NCBI GenBank assembly: GCA_027214125.1
Contig: JAPWHF010000006.1
Span: 251,404-315,403 of the forward strand
Direction: 5' to 3'
From: Zoogloeaceae bacterium G21618-S1
GTDB lineage: Bacteria; Pseudomonadota; Gammaproteobacteria; Burkholderiales; Rhodocyclaceae
Length of the DNA stretch: 64,000 nucleotides
Positions 15,644-28,290 of this stretch are shown in pieces. Position numbers and translations under genes: made by a program. The stretch's first letter is position 1. Each line of letters opens with the position of its first letter. The notes below the pieces were generated by a model. The model ran no database searches. It was not told the origin of the DNA and worked only from the letters and a program-made list of their open reading frames with translations.

Positions 15644-18031
15644 ATGAACAAGCAGAATTCCGCCCCTCCCCGACGTCTAGACCTACCCATCCAGGGCATG
15701 ACGTGCGCCGCCTGCGCCAGTCGCATCGAGCGCGTCCTCAAGCGCCTGCCCGGTGTTGAAGCACAGGTCAATTTCGCCACCGAGCGTGCCACGGTGCAGC
15801 TGACCGGCCCGGACGCGGCCGGCGCAGACGCCGTGGTGGCGGTAATTCGAAAGGCAGGTTTTGATGTGCCGGATGCGCGGATCGACTTTGCAATCTCCGG
15901 CATGACCTGCGCGGCCTGCGCCACCCGGCTGGAGAAGGTCTTGAATCGTCTGCCGTCGGTGAGTGCGACGGTGAATTTTGCGACTGAAACCGCGCAAGTC
16001 CGCTTGCCGGCGGGGGGCGTCACGGAGGCCGAGTTGATCGCCGCGGTGGACAGTGCGGGGTTTGTCGCCCATCGCCGGGGAGAGGGCGCCCGCGCAGAAG
16101 AAAAGGCGCGCAAGGCGGCCGAGTGGCGCGCGGAGCGCAACCGGTTTTTGATTTCCCTCGCGCTGACTGCGCCTCTGTTGGCGCAGATGCCCGCCATGTT
16201 CTTCGGTTCGGGCGAGCACGAATTCATCCCGCGCTGGGTGCAGTGGGTGTTGGCGACGCCGGTGCAGTTCTGGATCGGCTGGCGCTTCTATCGCGGCGCT
16301 GTGTCGTCCTTGCGCGGCGGTGGTGCCAACATGGATGTGCTGGTGGCCTTGGGCACCTCGGTGGCTTATGGCTTCAGCCTGGTCGTGACCGTGCTCGGGC
16401 GGATGGATCTGCATGTGTATTTCGAAGCCTCGGCCACCATCATCACGCTGGTGTTGATGGGCAAATTGTTGGAAGCGCGGGCCAAGGCGCGTACCTCCGA
16501 GGCGCTCGAAGCACTGGTGCGGCTCCAGCCCCGCAGTGCCTGGGTGGAGCGTGAGGGTGTGTTGCGGGAGGTGCCGGTCGAGTCGCTTTCACCGGGCGAC
16601 CGCTTTGTGGTGCGGGCCGGCGACAGCGTACCGGTCGACGGGATGGTACGCGCCGGGCATTCCGCACTGGACGAATCCATGCTTACCGGCGAGAGCCTGC
16701 CCGTGGCCAAGACCGAGGGCGACACGGTGTTTGCCGCCACGGTGAACGGCGATGGCGCCCTGCATTGCGAAGCGACCGGCGTGGGCAGCGAAACGATGCT
16801 GGCGAGCATCATTCGCCTGGTTGAACAGGCGCAGGGCAGCAAAGCGCCAGTGCAGCGTCTGGCTGATCAGGTGGCTGCGGTGTTTGTGCCGGTGGTGGTG
16901 GCGATTGCCGTGTTGACGTTTTTCGGCGGCTGGTGGTGGGGCGGTTCGGTGACCGAGGCCCTGGTCAATGCGGTCGCGGTGCTGGTGATTGCCTGTCCCT
17001 GTGCGCTTGGCCTGGCAACGCCGACGGCGATCATGGTGGGCACCGGTCTGGGGGCGAACCACGGCATTCTGGTGAAGAACGCCGAAGCCCTGGAGCGCGC
17101 GCAGAACCTGACGGTGCTGGCGGTCGACAAGACCGGCACGCTCACCGAGGGGCGCCCGGCGGTTACCGATGTGGTGCCGGCCGACGGCTTTTCGCGGGAC
17201 GAGGTGCTTGGCTGGGCCGCGGCGCTGGAGTCGGCCAGTAGCCATCCGCTGGCGCGGGCGATTGTCGCGGCGGCTGGGCAGGTTGCCACCGCCGAGGGGG
17301 TTGAAACCGTGCCGGGGCAGGGTGTGCGCGGGATGCTTGGCGGGCGTTCGGTGTTGGTGGGGAGCCCGGCTTTCTTGCGCAATCAGGGCGTGGACGTGCC
17401 GGACGGTGCCGTGAATGCGTTGGCCGCGCTGGGGCGCACGCTGGTGGCGGTGGCCGTCGATGGCCGTCTGGCGGGCGTGATCGGCGTGGCCGATCCGCTA
17501 CGCAGCACCTCGGTGGCGGCCGTGGCACGTTTGCAGCGGGCCGGCATTTCGGTGGTGATGCTCACGGGCGATCATCCGGCGACGGCGCGAGCGGTGGCCG
17601 AGGCGGTGGGGATCTCGCGTTTCGAGGCCGGCGTGCTGCCAGCGGACAAGGCGAAGGCCGTGCAGGCCCTGGTTGCGGACGGACAGCGGGTCGGGATGGT
17701 GGGGGATGGCATTAACGATGCCCCCGCGCTGGCGGCGGCCGATGTGTCTTTCGCCATCGGCTCCGGTGCCGATGTGGCGGTGGCAGCGGCGGACATCACC
17801 TTGATGCGGGGCGATCTGAACGGTGTGGTGGATGCGATCGAATTGTCGCGCGCGACGCTGGCCAAAATTCGCCAGAATCTGTTTTTTGCGTTTATCTACA
17901 ACGTGCTCGGCATTCCGCTTGCGGCCTTCGGTTTTCTCAATCCGGTGGTCGCGGGGGCGGCGATGGCGCTCAGTTCGGTGTCGGTGGTGAGCAATTCGTT
18001 GCTGCTCAAGCGCTGGCGGCCAGGCAAGTAA
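15644..18031 (+). CDS. copA: Cu(I)-exporting P1B-type ATPase
   Basis: Exports Cu(I) from cytosol to periplasm with ATP. The 795-residue protein has two N-terminal HMA domains ([12 protein letters not shown] near residue 14 and [12 protein letters not shown] near 86), eight membrane helices, the TGES actuator loop, the CPC metal site (IACPCALGL), the DKTGT phosphorylation site and the [10 protein letters not shown] hinge. The YN near residue 750 and the MALSS motif of the last helices mark the Cu(I) class. It is controlled by the divergent MerR-type gene and followed 31 bp later by a copZ-like gene. A FixI/CcoI role is less likely given the copZ partner and the MerR promoter. Confidence 0.93.
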   Translation: MNKQNSAPPRRLDLPIQGMTCAACASRIERVLKRLPGVEAQVNFATERATVQLTGPDAAGADAVVAVIRKAGFDVPDARIDFAISGMTCAACATRLEKVLNRLPSVSATVNFATETAQVRLPAGGVTEAELIAAVDSAGFVAHRRGEGARAEEKARKAAEWRAERNRFLISLALTAPLLAQMPAMFFGSGEHEFIPRWVQWVLATPVQFWIGWRFYRGAVSSLRGGGANMDVLVALGTSVAYGFSLVVTVLGRMDLHVYFEASATIITLVLMGKLLEARAKARTSEALEALVRLQPRSAWVEREGVLREVPVESLSPGDRFVVRAGDSVPVDGMVRAGHSALDESMLTGESLPVAKTEGDTVFAATVNGDGALHCEATGVGSETMLASIIRLVEQAQGSKAPVQRLADQVAAVFVPVVVAIAVLTFFGGWWWGGSVTEALVNAVAVLVIACPCALGLATPTAIMVGTGLGANHGILVKNAEALERAQNLTVLAVDKTGTLTEGRPAVTDVVPADGFSRDEVLGWAAALESASSHPLARAIVAAAGQVATAEGVETVPGQGVRGMLGGRSVLVGSPAFLRNQGVDVPDGAVNALAALGRTLVAVAVDGRLAGVIGVADPLRSTSVAAVARLQRAGISVVMLTGDHPATARAVAEAVGISRFEAGVLPADKAKAVQALVADGQRVGMVGDGINDAPALAAADVSFAIGSGADVAVAAADITLMRGDLNGVVDAIELSRATLAKIRQNLFFAFIYNVLGIPLAAFGFLNPVVAGAAMALSSVSVVSNSLLLKRWRPGK

Positions 18032-18062
18032 TTTTTCATGAACAGACGGTCAGGAGAAAGAC

Positions 18063-18269
18063 ATGGAGCAGGTGACGATCAAGGTGGGTGGCATGAGCTG
18101 CCAGGGTTGTGTCAAAGGCGTGACCGCCGCCTTGGTAGCGGTGGCTGGCGTGGCAGCGGTGAGTGTGGATCTCGGCGCAAGCGAGGCGCGAGTTGAGTTC
18201 GACCCGCAGCAGGCCACGGTGGCAGCGCTGAATCAGGCCGTCGAGGACGCCGGCTTTGAGGTCGGGTGA
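18063..18269 (+). CDS. copZ: CopZ-like copper chaperone (HMA domain)
   Basis: 68-residue single heavy-metal-associated domain with metal site GGMSCQGCVKGV. It starts after AGGAG with proper spacing, 31 bp behind copA, and would deliver Cu(I) to the pump or buffer it. The 3' end overlaps the convergent GGDEF-EAL gene by 37 bp. Confidence 0.88.
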   Translation: MEQVTIKVGGMSCQGCVKGVTAALVAVAGVAAVSVDLGASEARVEFDPQQATVAALNQAVEDAGFEVG

Positions 18270-21166
18270 TCGCCCAGCTTGATCAGCAGTTGACGGAAGG
18301 CGTCGGGCTTGAGTGGTTTGGCGTAGAGATAGCCTTGTGCCAGATCGCACTTGAGATGCGTCAGGAAGGCCGCCTGAGCTTCGGTTTCGATGCCTTCGGC
18401 CACCACTGACATGCCCATGTGGTGGGCGATGCCGATGATCGCCTTGGTCAGGTGAGCGTCTTCGGCGTCGTCGGGGAGACCCCGCACGAAGGATCGGTCG
18501 ATCTTGAGCTTGTCGAGCTTGAAGCGCTTGAGATAGGCCAGTGACGAATAGCCGGTGCCAAAGTCGTCGATGGCGAGTTTGACGCCCAGGGAATGGATGG
18601 CGGCCAGCGTACTGGTGGCCTCGTCCTGGTTTGCCATCAGCGCGCTTTCAGTGACTTCCAGCTCGAGCAGATGGGCGGGCAGGCCGCTGCTACCGAGGGC
18701 GTCGAGCACGGTGGTTTCGAGAACGTCGCGGCGTACCTGAAGCGCCGAGATATTCACCGCGATCGACACATCCTGAAGACCCTTGTCGCGCCACGTTTGC
18801 GCAACGCTGCAGGCATGGCGCAATACCCAGGTCCCGATGGACAGGATCAGGCCGGTTTCTTCGGCAATGGGAATGAACTGTTCGGGTGGGATCATGCCGC
18901 GATCGGGGTGTTGCCAGCGCAGCAGGGCTTCTGCACCCACCAGGCGACCACTCGCCAGGTCGAACTGGGGCTGAAAGTGCAGTGAGAATTCTTCTCGCAG
19001 CAGCGCACGGCGTAGCTCGTTTTCGAGCGTGAGGCGCGTCTGGGCGCGTTCGTTCAGCGATTCGGTAAAGAACTGGTAGCTGTTGCGACCGTTTTCCTTG
19101 GCCGAATACATTGCCGCGTCGGCGTTCTTCAGCAGCAAGTCGCGGTTGTCACCGTCCTCTGGTGAGACGGTGATGCCAATGCTGGGGGTGACTGACAGTT
19201 CGTGACCGCTTACCTCGTAGGGCGTGGCGAGTGCCTTGAGAATCTTGCTGGCGACCTCCGCTGCGCGCCCGACCGTGTCGAGCTCGGTGAGCAAGACGAC
19301 GAATTCATCGCCGCCGATGCGACTGACCGTGTCGGTGCTACGAATGACGGCACCGAGGCGGGAGGCGACTTGCCGCAGCAGGCCGTCGCCGACAGCATGG
19401 CCGAGGGAGTCGTTGATGTTCTTGAAGCGGTCGAGGTCGATGAACAGCACGCCGAGGTGCTTTTGATTGCGTCGGGCGTTTTCGAGCGCGCTGCCCATGC
19501 GGTCAAGGAGCAGCGTGCGGTTGGGCAGGCCGGTCAGGGCGTCATATTCGGCCATGTGGCGCAGGCGCTGCTCGGTGAGCTTGCGCTCGGAGATGTCCGA
19601 AATCGAGACCACGAAATGGGTTGATCGCCCGGCGTCGCCAGTGACAGCGCCCAGCGAAATCCAGCCCGGGTAGTGACTGCCGTCGGCTCGTTGCAACCGG
19701 GTTTCGCCCGCCCAGTGGCGGGTCGATCTCAGGCGGGCGACGGTGCTGCGCCAGCTTTCGCCGTCGGTGGGTTCGCCGATGAGTTGTTCTGCGCAGTGGC
19801 GGCCGACAACGTCGTGCTGGCGATACCCGCTAATACGCTCCAGTGCCGGGTTGACCGAGACGATCCGGAAACGATGGTCGAGAATTGCGATGGCTTCGTT
19901 GCTGGCTTCAAAAACCTGCGCCGAGAGTTGCAGTTCGCGCGCGCTTTCCTTGAGCGCACGTTTGCGCTCGTCAATGTCGCGTTGGTAATACCGGAAGCGT
20001 TGGTCGATCCAGCGGTAGAAGATGATCGACACGAGCAGTGCCACGGCGGTGGCCAGCAGCATGGTGAATACGGTCACCGTGAAGTCTTCGTGTTTGTTGG
20101 CTTCCATCCGCGCGCGCTCGGCGGCGACCGTCGGGGCCATGTTGTCGAGCCGGGCAATGGCCGCCAGTGTCCACCCCCATTGATCCTGGCCGGCGATGTA
20201 GCCCAGATGTTGCCCGGTTTTTGCTGAGCCCTCCGTTGTGTCCGGCTCGAGCGCAAGGCGTATGGTGCTGCCGCCCAAGCGCCCGGCGCGGGCGATTTTG
20301 TGGACCCATTCGGGCGTTGGTCCGGCAAGCGCAGGCAGCATTGCGCCGGCACTGCTGGCGAGGATCTGACCGTGTTGATTGACCACTACAATGACCCGGT
20401 CTTCGAGCGGGCGGTAGCGAGAGAGGGTTTCAAGCGCCTGCGCACGGGCTGCGGCATGCGCATGTTGGTTGAGTGTGGCGATACCCACAATCCAGCCGAG
20501 CGGTTCAAATCGGCTGACGTGGGCGTAGAGGTCGGTCATTGATGTGGCGTCGTTTGTGGGGCGCCAGCGAAGTCGTGTATGTCCGTCGCTCAGCGTTGCG
20601 GCGTCGGACAAGCGGTCCATCAAGGCCTGGCCGATATCGTCGATACGATCCGCCAGCGATTGCCCTTCCAGGTCAGGGTCGGGGGCAAACAGGCGAAGCC
20701 TGCCGTCGGCTTCGACAATGAACGGGGTGATGCCTTGGGCCGGGCGACCCATGGGGCGCAAGAGTTCGGTGAGGATGATCCGCAGCTGCGCGTTGCTGAC
20801 CGTGCCATTGAGTCGGCCATAGGTGTGCTCGATGGCTTCGAGCGCAATCCGTGCTTCCTGTTTGAGTTGAAGGGCCAGGTCAGGTTCAAAGCCATTGCGG
20901 CGTTCGTTCAGGTTGTTGGTGAGGTGGCTGACTTCTTCCTGGAGCGATTGTTCGAGACGGGCCAGGGCTTGCGTTTCGATGTCATCAATGCGGATCTGGA
21001 ACGCCTGCTCGTGCCGATAGATGTAGTAGCTGCCCATGCTCATCAACAGGCCAAGGACGAGCGCCAGCATGCCGCCCAGCATGACGCGCGGCAGCCATCG
21101 CTCTGCGCGTGCTGACGATTTGCCAGCGCTGTGGGCGCTGACGACGCCTTTGGGAGGCTTGGACAT
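18233..21166 (-). CDS. membrane sensor with Cache-like, PAS, GGDEF and EAL domains (cyclic di-GMP turnover)
   Basis: About 977 residues. Helix 1 (about 27-51) and helix 2 (about 362-385) frame a periplasmic Cache-like sensor domain. Next come a PAS domain (about 415-525) with NPALERISGYRQ, a GGDEF domain with intact RIGGDEFV near residue 620, and an EAL domain with intact GAEALLRWQHP and the downstream DDFGTGYSS motif. Both catalytic signatures are present, so it could make or degrade cyclic di-GMP, and direction cannot be told. The start at 21166 follows AAGGAG. It converges on the copper operon with a 37-bp overlap but shows no other link to it. Confidence 0.88.
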   Translation of the reverse strand: MSKPPKGVVSAHSAGKSSARAERWLPRVMLGGMLALVLGLLMSMGSYYIYRHEQAFQIRIDDIETQALARLEQSLQEEVSHLTNNLNERRNGFEPDLALQLKQEARIALEAIEHTYGRLNGTVSNAQLRIILTELLRPMGRPAQGITPFIVEADGRLRLFAPDPDLEGQSLADRIDDIGQALMDRLSDAATLSDGHTRLRWRPTNDATSMTDLYAHVSRFEPLGWIVGIATLNQHAHAAARAQALETLSRYRPLEDRVIVVVNQHGQILASSAGAMLPALAGPTPEWVHKIARAGRLGGSTIRLALEPDTTEGSAKTGQHLGYIAGQDQWGWTLAAIARLDNMAPTVAAERARMEANKHEDFTVTVFTMLLATAVALLVSIIFYRWIDQRFRYYQRDIDERKRALKESARELQLSAQVFEASNEAIAILDHRFRIVSVNPALERISGYRQHDVVGRHCAEQLIGEPTDGESWRSTVARLRSTRHWAGETRLQRADGSHYPGWISLGAVTGDAGRSTHFVVSISDISERKLTEQRLRHMAEYDALTGLPNRTLLLDRMGSALENARRNQKHLGVLFIDLDRFKNINDSLGHAVGDGLLRQVASRLGAVIRSTDTVSRIGGDEFVVLLTELDTVGRAAEVASKILKALATPYEVSGHELSVTPSIGITVSPEDGDNRDLLLKNADAAMYSAKENGRNSYQFFTESLNERAQTRLTLENELRRALLREEFSLHFQPQFDLASGRLVGAEALLRWQHPDRGMIPPEQFIPIAEETGLILSIGTWVLRHACSVAQTWRDKGLQDVSIAVNISALQVRRDVLETTVLDALGSSGLPAHLLELEVTESALMANQDEATSTLAAIHSLGVKLAIDDFGTGYSSLAYLKRFKLDKLKIDRSFVRGLPDDAEDAHLTKAIIGIAHHMGMSVVAEGIETEAQAAFLTHLKCDLAQGYLYAKPLKPDAFRQLLIKLGDHPTSKPASSTA

Positions 21167-21313
21167 CGGCCGGAGGGTCTCCTTGTCGGCGCCGGGACCT
21201 GGCCGGCGCATCGGGGTCGATCAATCGTTTGAATTAACGGCGGTGTGCGTCAAGGCTTGAGTCGCGCGGGCAATGATTTGGCCGTAAGGTTTTTTGCCAT
21301 CCGCAAAAACCCC

Positions 21314-21319
21314 TATAAT
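21314..21319 (+). promoter_or_regulatory. -10 element of the ppa promoter
   Basis: TATAAT 30 bp before the ppa start, followed by a strong GGGGAGGG ribosome site. The -35 is poor: TTTTTG lies at 17-bp spacing, and TTGCCA is better but only 14 bp away. Confidence 0.5.
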
Positions 21320-21348
21320 CATGCAAATTTTTCCAAGGGGAGGGTTGT

Positions 21349-21873
21349 ATGGGATTTGATCAAGTCAATGCCGGCAAGGATGTGCCGAACGACGTCAATG
21401 TCATCATCGAGATCTCGGCGCAGGGCGAGCCGATCAAGTTCGAAGTGGACAAGGACAGTGGCTGCGTATTCGTCGACCGCTTCATGGGCACGAGCATGCG
21501 CTACCCCTGCAACTACGGCTATGTGCCGCACACCGTCGCCGGCGATGGTGATCCGGTCGACGTGCTGGTTGTCACGCCCTTCCCGCTGCAGCCGGGTGTG
21601 GTCATCCGCTGCCGTCCGGTCGGCGTGCTGAAGATGGAAGACGAGTCCGGTGAAGACGCCAAAGTGGTCGCCGTGCCGGTGTCCAAGCTGACGCCGCTGT
21701 ACAACAAGGTCGAGACCACGGAAGACCTGCCCGAGCTGCTGATGAAGCAGGTTGTCCATTTCTTTGAGCACTACAAGGATCTGGAGCCCGGCAAATGGGT
21801 CAAGGTCGTGGGTTGGGGCACGGTGGAAGACGCCCGCCAGGAAATCCTGACCGGTATCGCCAACGCGGGCTGA
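21349..21873 (+). CDS. ppa: inorganic pyrophosphatase (family I)
   Basis: Hydrolyses pyrophosphate to phosphate in the cytosol, pulling biosynthetic reactions forward. The 174-residue length is standard for hexameric bacterial family I enzymes. The signature DGDPVDVLV metal-binding motif is present, preceded by [13 protein letters not shown] and followed by the conserved [15 protein letters not shown] segment. It is a single-gene unit with its own promoter and a strong terminator. Confidence 0.95.
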   Translation: MGFDQVNAGKDVPNDVNVIIEISAQGEPIKFEVDKDSGCVFVDRFMGTSMRYPCNYGYVPHTVAGDGDPVDVLVVTPFPLQPGVVIRCRPVGVLKMEDESGEDAKVVAVPVSKLTPLYNKVETTEDLPELLMKQVVHFFEHYKDLEPGKWVKVVGWGTVEDARQEILTGIANAG

Positions 21874-21892
21874 TCAGCGCGCTATTGTCTGG

Positions 21893-21917
21893 AAAAGCCC
21901 GCTTCGTGCGGGCTTTT
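21893..21917 (+). terminator. rho-independent terminator after ppa
   Basis: AAAAGCCCGC and GCGGGCTTTT form a 10-bp stem with a 5-nt loop, with the T-run as its 3' arm. It is likely bidirectional and also serves the convergent minus-strand gene. Confidence 0.88.
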
Positions 21918-21918
21918 T

Positions 21919-23055
21919 TCATGCAACGGGCGGTTTGGGGCGGAAGGGGCTGCGCTCGTCCAGTTCGTCCAGATAGCCCGCGATGCCGTCGCGTTCACGG
22001 CGCAGGTAGTCGGCAATGGCGTTGGCAAAGCGCGCATCGCGAATCCAGTGTGCCGAGGTGATGGGTGTCGATGCCAGGCCGCGCGAGAGTTTGTGCTCGC
22101 CCTGGGCGCCGCCTTCGAAGCGCGATAGTCCGTGCCTGATGGCGTAGTCGATGCCCTGGTAGTAGCAGGCTTCGAAGTGCAGGCAGGAGATGTCCTCCAC
22201 GGCGCCCCAGTAGCGGCCATAGAGCGCTTGCGCGTCGGCCAAAAACCATGCACAGGCCACCGCCCGGCCATCGCGATAGGCGATCAGCAGACGCACCGAG
22301 GCCGGTGCCGTGGCATTCAGGCGGGCAAAGAAGTCGCGCGTGAGGTAGGGCGTCGAGCGGCGCAGGGCGTAGGTGAGGCAGTAGCAGTGGTGAAAGAAAT
22401 CGAGATCGGTCTCGTTGATTTCGTCCCCGGTCTTCCAGACGAAGTGCACGCCGGCCCTGGCCACCCGCTGGCGCTCCTGGCGGATTTTCTTGCGTTTGTC
22501 GCGGGTGAGGTGGTTCAGAAAGTCGGCGAAATCGGTGTAGTCGCGATTGCGCCAGTGAAACTGCACCCCGTGGCGAATCTGCAATCCGGCGGCGGCGAGC
22601 AGCGCGGTGTCTTCTTCGCCGGGAAAGAGCACATGGAAGGAACTGCCTTCGCCGGTGGCGATCCACGCCAGCGTCTTGTGCAACAACTGGCTGCGCGTGG
22701 CGACATCGATGCCCAGCAGGCGACGACCCGGCAGGGGCGAGAAGGGGATGGCGCACAGCCATTTGGGGTAGTAGTCGAGACCGTGCTGCTCGTAGGCCTG
22801 TGCCCAGGCCCAGTCAAAAACGTATTCGCCCCAGGAATGCGTTTTGCGGTACAGCGGCATGGCGGCGACCAGCGTGTCGTTGCGCCATAGTGTGGCGTGG
22901 TGTGGCGTCCAGCCCGTGTCGGCGCTGGCGCAATGGCTGGCTTCGAGGGCATGCAGAAAGGCGTGTTGCAGCCCGGCATGGTCGCCCGCCAGCGCGTTCC
23001 ATGACGTTGCCGGAATGTCTTCGATACGGCTGAAAAATCGGAGTGTGTCGCTCAT
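21919..23055 (-). CDS. COG3146 family protein (GNAT-like fold, DUF482)
   Basis: 378-residue cytosolic protein of the COG3146 family, sometimes annotated as peptidogalycan biosynthesis protein and structurally related to FemX/GNAT acyltransferases. Recognisable segments are MPLYRKTHSWGEYVFDWAWA, LTRDKRKKIRQERQ and the C-terminal EHKLSRGLASTPITSAHW. The start at 23055 fits the family N-terminus; upstream in-frame codons run toward the DnaA-box region. The substrate is unknown. Confidence 0.82.
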   Translation of the reverse strand: MSDTLRFFSRIEDIPATSWNALAGDHAGLQHAFLHALEASHCASADTGWTPHHATLWRNDTLVAAMPLYRKTHSWGEYVFDWAWAQAYEQHGLDYYPKWLCAIPFSPLPGRRLLGIDVATRSQLLHKTLAWIATGEGSSFHVLFPGEEDTALLAAAGLQIRHGVQFHWRNRDYTDFADFLNHLTRDKRKKIRQERQRVARAGVHFVWKTGDEINETDLDFFHHCYCLTYALRRSTPYLTRDFFARLNATAPASVRLLIAYRDGRAVACAWFLADAQALYGRYWGAVEDISCLHFEACYYQGIDYAIRHGLSRFEGGAQGEHKLSRGLASTPITSAHWIRDARFANAIADYLRRERDGIAGYLDELDERSPFRPKPPVA

Positions 23056-23166
23056 GGGCTGGCATTCTTCACTGCGCTGGCCGCGTGCCGACGATAGTTG
23101 CCGGGGCAGCTGCTGCATGATGGGGCAGAGTGTTCCCGCCTGACGGGGTCTTGGGCCCCGTGGGGT

Positions 23167-23212
23167 TTATCCACGGTTTATCCACAGGCTTGTGCACCGG
23201 AATTGTGGATAG
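23167..23212. promoter_or_regulatory. cluster of three DnaA-box-like sequences
   Basis: TTATCCACG (23167-23175), the perfect TTATCCACA (23178-23186) and an inverted TGTGGATAG (23204-23212, complement CTATCCACA) lie in the gap between the COG3146 gene and nadE. The first two are 11 bp apart, one helical turn. No dnaA, dnaN or AT-rich unwinding element is next to it, so a regulatory or DnaA-titration site is more likely than an origin. Confidence 0.6.
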
Positions 23213-23269
23213 CTTGAAGTGCGCCGCACTCCGCACAAATCCGGGGGCAGACGGTATAGTTACACGCCT

Positions 23270-25256
<1,987 letters not shown>

Positions 25257-25282
25257 TCGATCGCTGATGCCGAATCATGCAG

Positions 25283-25302
25283 CGGCCGCCCTTGGGTGGC
25301 CG
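25283..25302. terminator. hairpin between convergent glnB and Smr genes
   Basis: CGGCCGCCC and GGGTGGCCG pair in a 9-bp stem (one G-T) with a TT loop. The T-run is weak (GTTGTGT), so termination is probable but not certain. Confidence 0.5.
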
Positions 25303-25311
25303 TTGTGTCGT

Positions 25312-26301
25312 TTACGGCGTGCGGATCTTGTCGGGCGCGCGCAGTAGCACGCGCAGGGCGCCGCTGCCGCCCTCGTTGGCGCGGGCCTGACAGAAGGCGA
25401 GGATCTCCTCGCGCTGAGACAGCCAGCCTTTGGAGAGCTGCTTGAGAATGCCGACCTTGCCCGGCGAGCGCAGGCCTTTGCCATGCACGACCCGCACGCA
25501 GCGGATACCACGGCGCAGTGCGCTGGCGAGGAACTCTGCCAGCGCGGCGCGGGCCTCGTCGCGGGTCAGACCGTGCAGATCGATTTCACCCTGCACCACC
25601 CAGCGGCCGCGGCGCAGATCGGTGAGCACCCGACGCGGCAGGCCGGCGCGTAAAAAAACGGCCTCGTCGCCCATGTCGAGCCGGTCTTCGAAGCTCAGCG
25701 GCGCTTCCATGCTCTCGCGCAAGGCGGCTTGCTCGTCGGCTTCACTCAGGCGGGGTGCGGCGACCGGCGGCGGGGTGGCGATGTCGGCGCGGTTGGCGGG
25801 TTTGAGCGGCTGCGTGCCGCTGGCCAGCCAGGACATGATGTCGTTGGGTTGAGGCGTGCTGGGCTGAACAATCTTGGCGGTTTCGGCGCGCGGCACCGGG
25901 TCGAGCCAACCGCGATCGTCCTGCGGCAGCGGCACCACGTCCTGCATGTGGTGTTGAAACCAGGCGCCTTCGTCGTGTTCCGGCGGCGGCGCATGACGGC
26001 GCGGCAGGTCGTCGTCGGCTTCGACCGGTCGGGCTTTGGGGACGGGCCGCGGACGCGGCGGCGTTATCTCGGCGCGGTTTGTGTCGGCGATGGGCTGGAT
26101 GTCGCCCACGCTGGCGCGAAACAGATCGGGCGGCGGCAGTGTCTCGTCGACGGGCGGGGCGTCGGTGGCCGCTGGCGGGGCGGCATGTTCCGAGGCCTTG
26201 TTTTTGTTCGCCTTGATCCGCTTGAGCGAGGCGAAGCGGGTGTCGGGCAAACGCGCCGGCGACGCCGCTTGCGCGGCGGCGGGGCGACGCTTGCGTGCCA
26301 T
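25312..26301 (-). CDS. Smr-domain protein with long disordered N-terminus
   Basis: 329 residues. The N-terminal two thirds are low-complexity and rich in Pro, Ala, Asp and Arg. The C-terminal roughly 90 residues form a stand-alone Smr domain with EIDLHGLTRDEA and RVVHGKGLRS. The DLHG and HGKG motifs are those of the YdaL/MutS2-type Smr nuclease fold. It would act on nucleic acid, possibly as an endonuclease, but the substrate is unknown. Its start is 4 bp from the trxB stop, so the two are co-transcribed. Confidence 0.85.
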   Translation of the reverse strand: MARKRRPAAAQAASPARLPDTRFASLKRIKANKNKASEHAAPPAATDAPPVDETLPPPDLFRASVGDIQPIADTNRAEITPPRPRPVPKARPVEADDDLPRRHAPPPEHDEGAWFQHHMQDVVPLPQDDRGWLDPVPRAETAKIVQPSTPQPNDIMSWLASGTQPLKPANRADIATPPPVAAPRLSEADEQAALRESMEAPLSFEDRLDMGDEAVFLRAGLPRRVLTDLRRGRWVVQGEIDLHGLTRDEARAALAEFLASALRRGIRCVRVVHGKGLRSPGKVGILKQLSKGWLSQREEILAFCQARANEGGSGALRVLLRAPDKIRTP

Positions 26302-26305
26302 GGTC

Positions 26306-27309
<1,004 letters not shown>

Positions 27310-27486
27310 ACTGGAGCCGGCGCGAAGGCATTCCAAGCGTTTGCTCCTTCCTGGGAGCAGGTGCGGCGGTGGGGAGGCGTTACGTTTCTATGAGAACGTG
27401 ATAGTGTCGCAGTTGCCCGGCAGCAACGAATCGCCTGTGGTCTCAGGGTGTCGGCTCCGGCGCAGCCTTACCGACAGGAGAGTTGT

Positions 27487-28158
27487 ATGGTTCAGACGGC
27501 CGCGGTTTCAAACATCGCATTGCGTACTTTTCCGTTGTTTCAGGGGCTCGGTGATGAGCGTCTGAGTAGCGTGGCCCGTTGCGCCATGATGCGTCGCATA
27601 CCGCGCGGACAAGCCGTTGTGCGCGCGGGCGACCCGCCCGATTATGTGTATTTCGTGCTCACGGGCAGCCTCAAGGTGCTGGTGAGTGACGAAGACGGAC
27701 GCGAGGTGATCCTGACCATTCTCGGGCAGGGCGAGCTGTTTGGCGAGATGGGCATCTTTGAAGAGCAACCGCGCTCAGCCTCGGTGGTGGCGGTGATGCC
27801 CTCTGATCTGGTGATGATCTCCAAGCACGATTTCAAGCAGCTCATGCGCGACGATTTTGATATTGCGTGGCGCATCATGAGCAACCTGGCCGACCGCCTG
27901 CGCAATGCCGACCGCAAGATCGAAAGCCTGGCGTTGATGGATGTGTATGGTCGCGTGGCCCACCTGTTGCTCGAAATGGGCGAGGAGCAGGACGGCGAGA
28001 TGGTGGTGGTGCGCAAGATCTCGAAGCAGGATATCGCCAAGATGATCGGCGCCTCGCGGGAGATGGTCAGCCGCGTCATGAAGGATCTCGGGCTGCAAGG
28101 CCTGATCGAGGAAACCCCGAACGGGATCATTCTGCGCGATCGCATCCAGGAACTCTGA
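27487..28158 (+). CDS. CRP-like transcriptional regulator
   Basis: 223 residues. The sensor domain contains GELFGEMGIFEEQPRSASV, close to the phosphate-binding cassette of cAMP-binding CRP (Gly-Glu, then Arg-Ser). The recognition helix ASREMVSR carries the R-E-x-x-x-R pattern of CRP (TGTGA half-sites), not the E-x-x-S-R of the FNR and DNR proteins in this window. No cysteine cluster is present. The start at 27487 follows AGGAGA. It is a single-gene unit ending in a strong hairpin. cAMP is the likely ligand, by similarity only. Confidence 0.85.
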   Translation: MVQTAAVSNIALRTFPLFQGLGDERLSSVARCAMMRRIPRGQAVVRAGDPPDYVYFVLTGSLKVLVSDEDGREVILTILGQGELFGEMGIFEEQPRSASVVAVMPSDLVMISKHDFKQLMRDDFDIAWRIMSNLADRLRNADRKIESLALMDVYGRVAHLLLEMGEEQDGEMVVVRKISKQDIAKMIGASREMVSRVMKDLGLQGLIEETPNGIILRDRIQEL

Positions 28159-28205
28159 TCGCCGGTCGTAGCATCGGGTTTACGCCCGGTTACGGTTCGT
28201 TTCGT

Positions 28206-28227
28206 GGCCCGCCGCATAAGGCGGGCC
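28206..28227 (+). terminator. rho-independent terminator after the CRP-like gene
   Basis: GGCCCGCC and GGCGGGCC form an 8-bp stem with loop GCATAA, followed by GTTTTC. Confidence 0.75.
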
Positions 28228-28234
28228 GTTTTCG

Positions 28235-28240
28235 TATAAT
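28235..28240 (+). promoter_or_regulatory. -10 element of the ftsK-lolA-rarA operon
   Basis: TATAAT immediately after the terminator, 50 bp before the ftsK start; the -35 would fall within the hairpin and is not recognisable. Confidence 0.5.
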
Positions 28241-28290
28241 GCGGCAGTGTCTTCTGGCCGCTGTGTCGCACAGCGTGTGTGTGCTCCCCC

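Noticed and set aside
15644..18031. FixI/CcoI (cbb3 oxidase copper ATPase) rather than CopA
   Set aside because: Two HMA domains, a MerR-type promoter and a copZ-like partner point to copper export; the cco genes are 15 kb away.
23167..23212. Chromosomal origin at the DnaA-box cluster
   Set aside because: Only three boxes, no AT-rich unwinding region, and no dnaA, dnaN, parA or gidA gene nearby.
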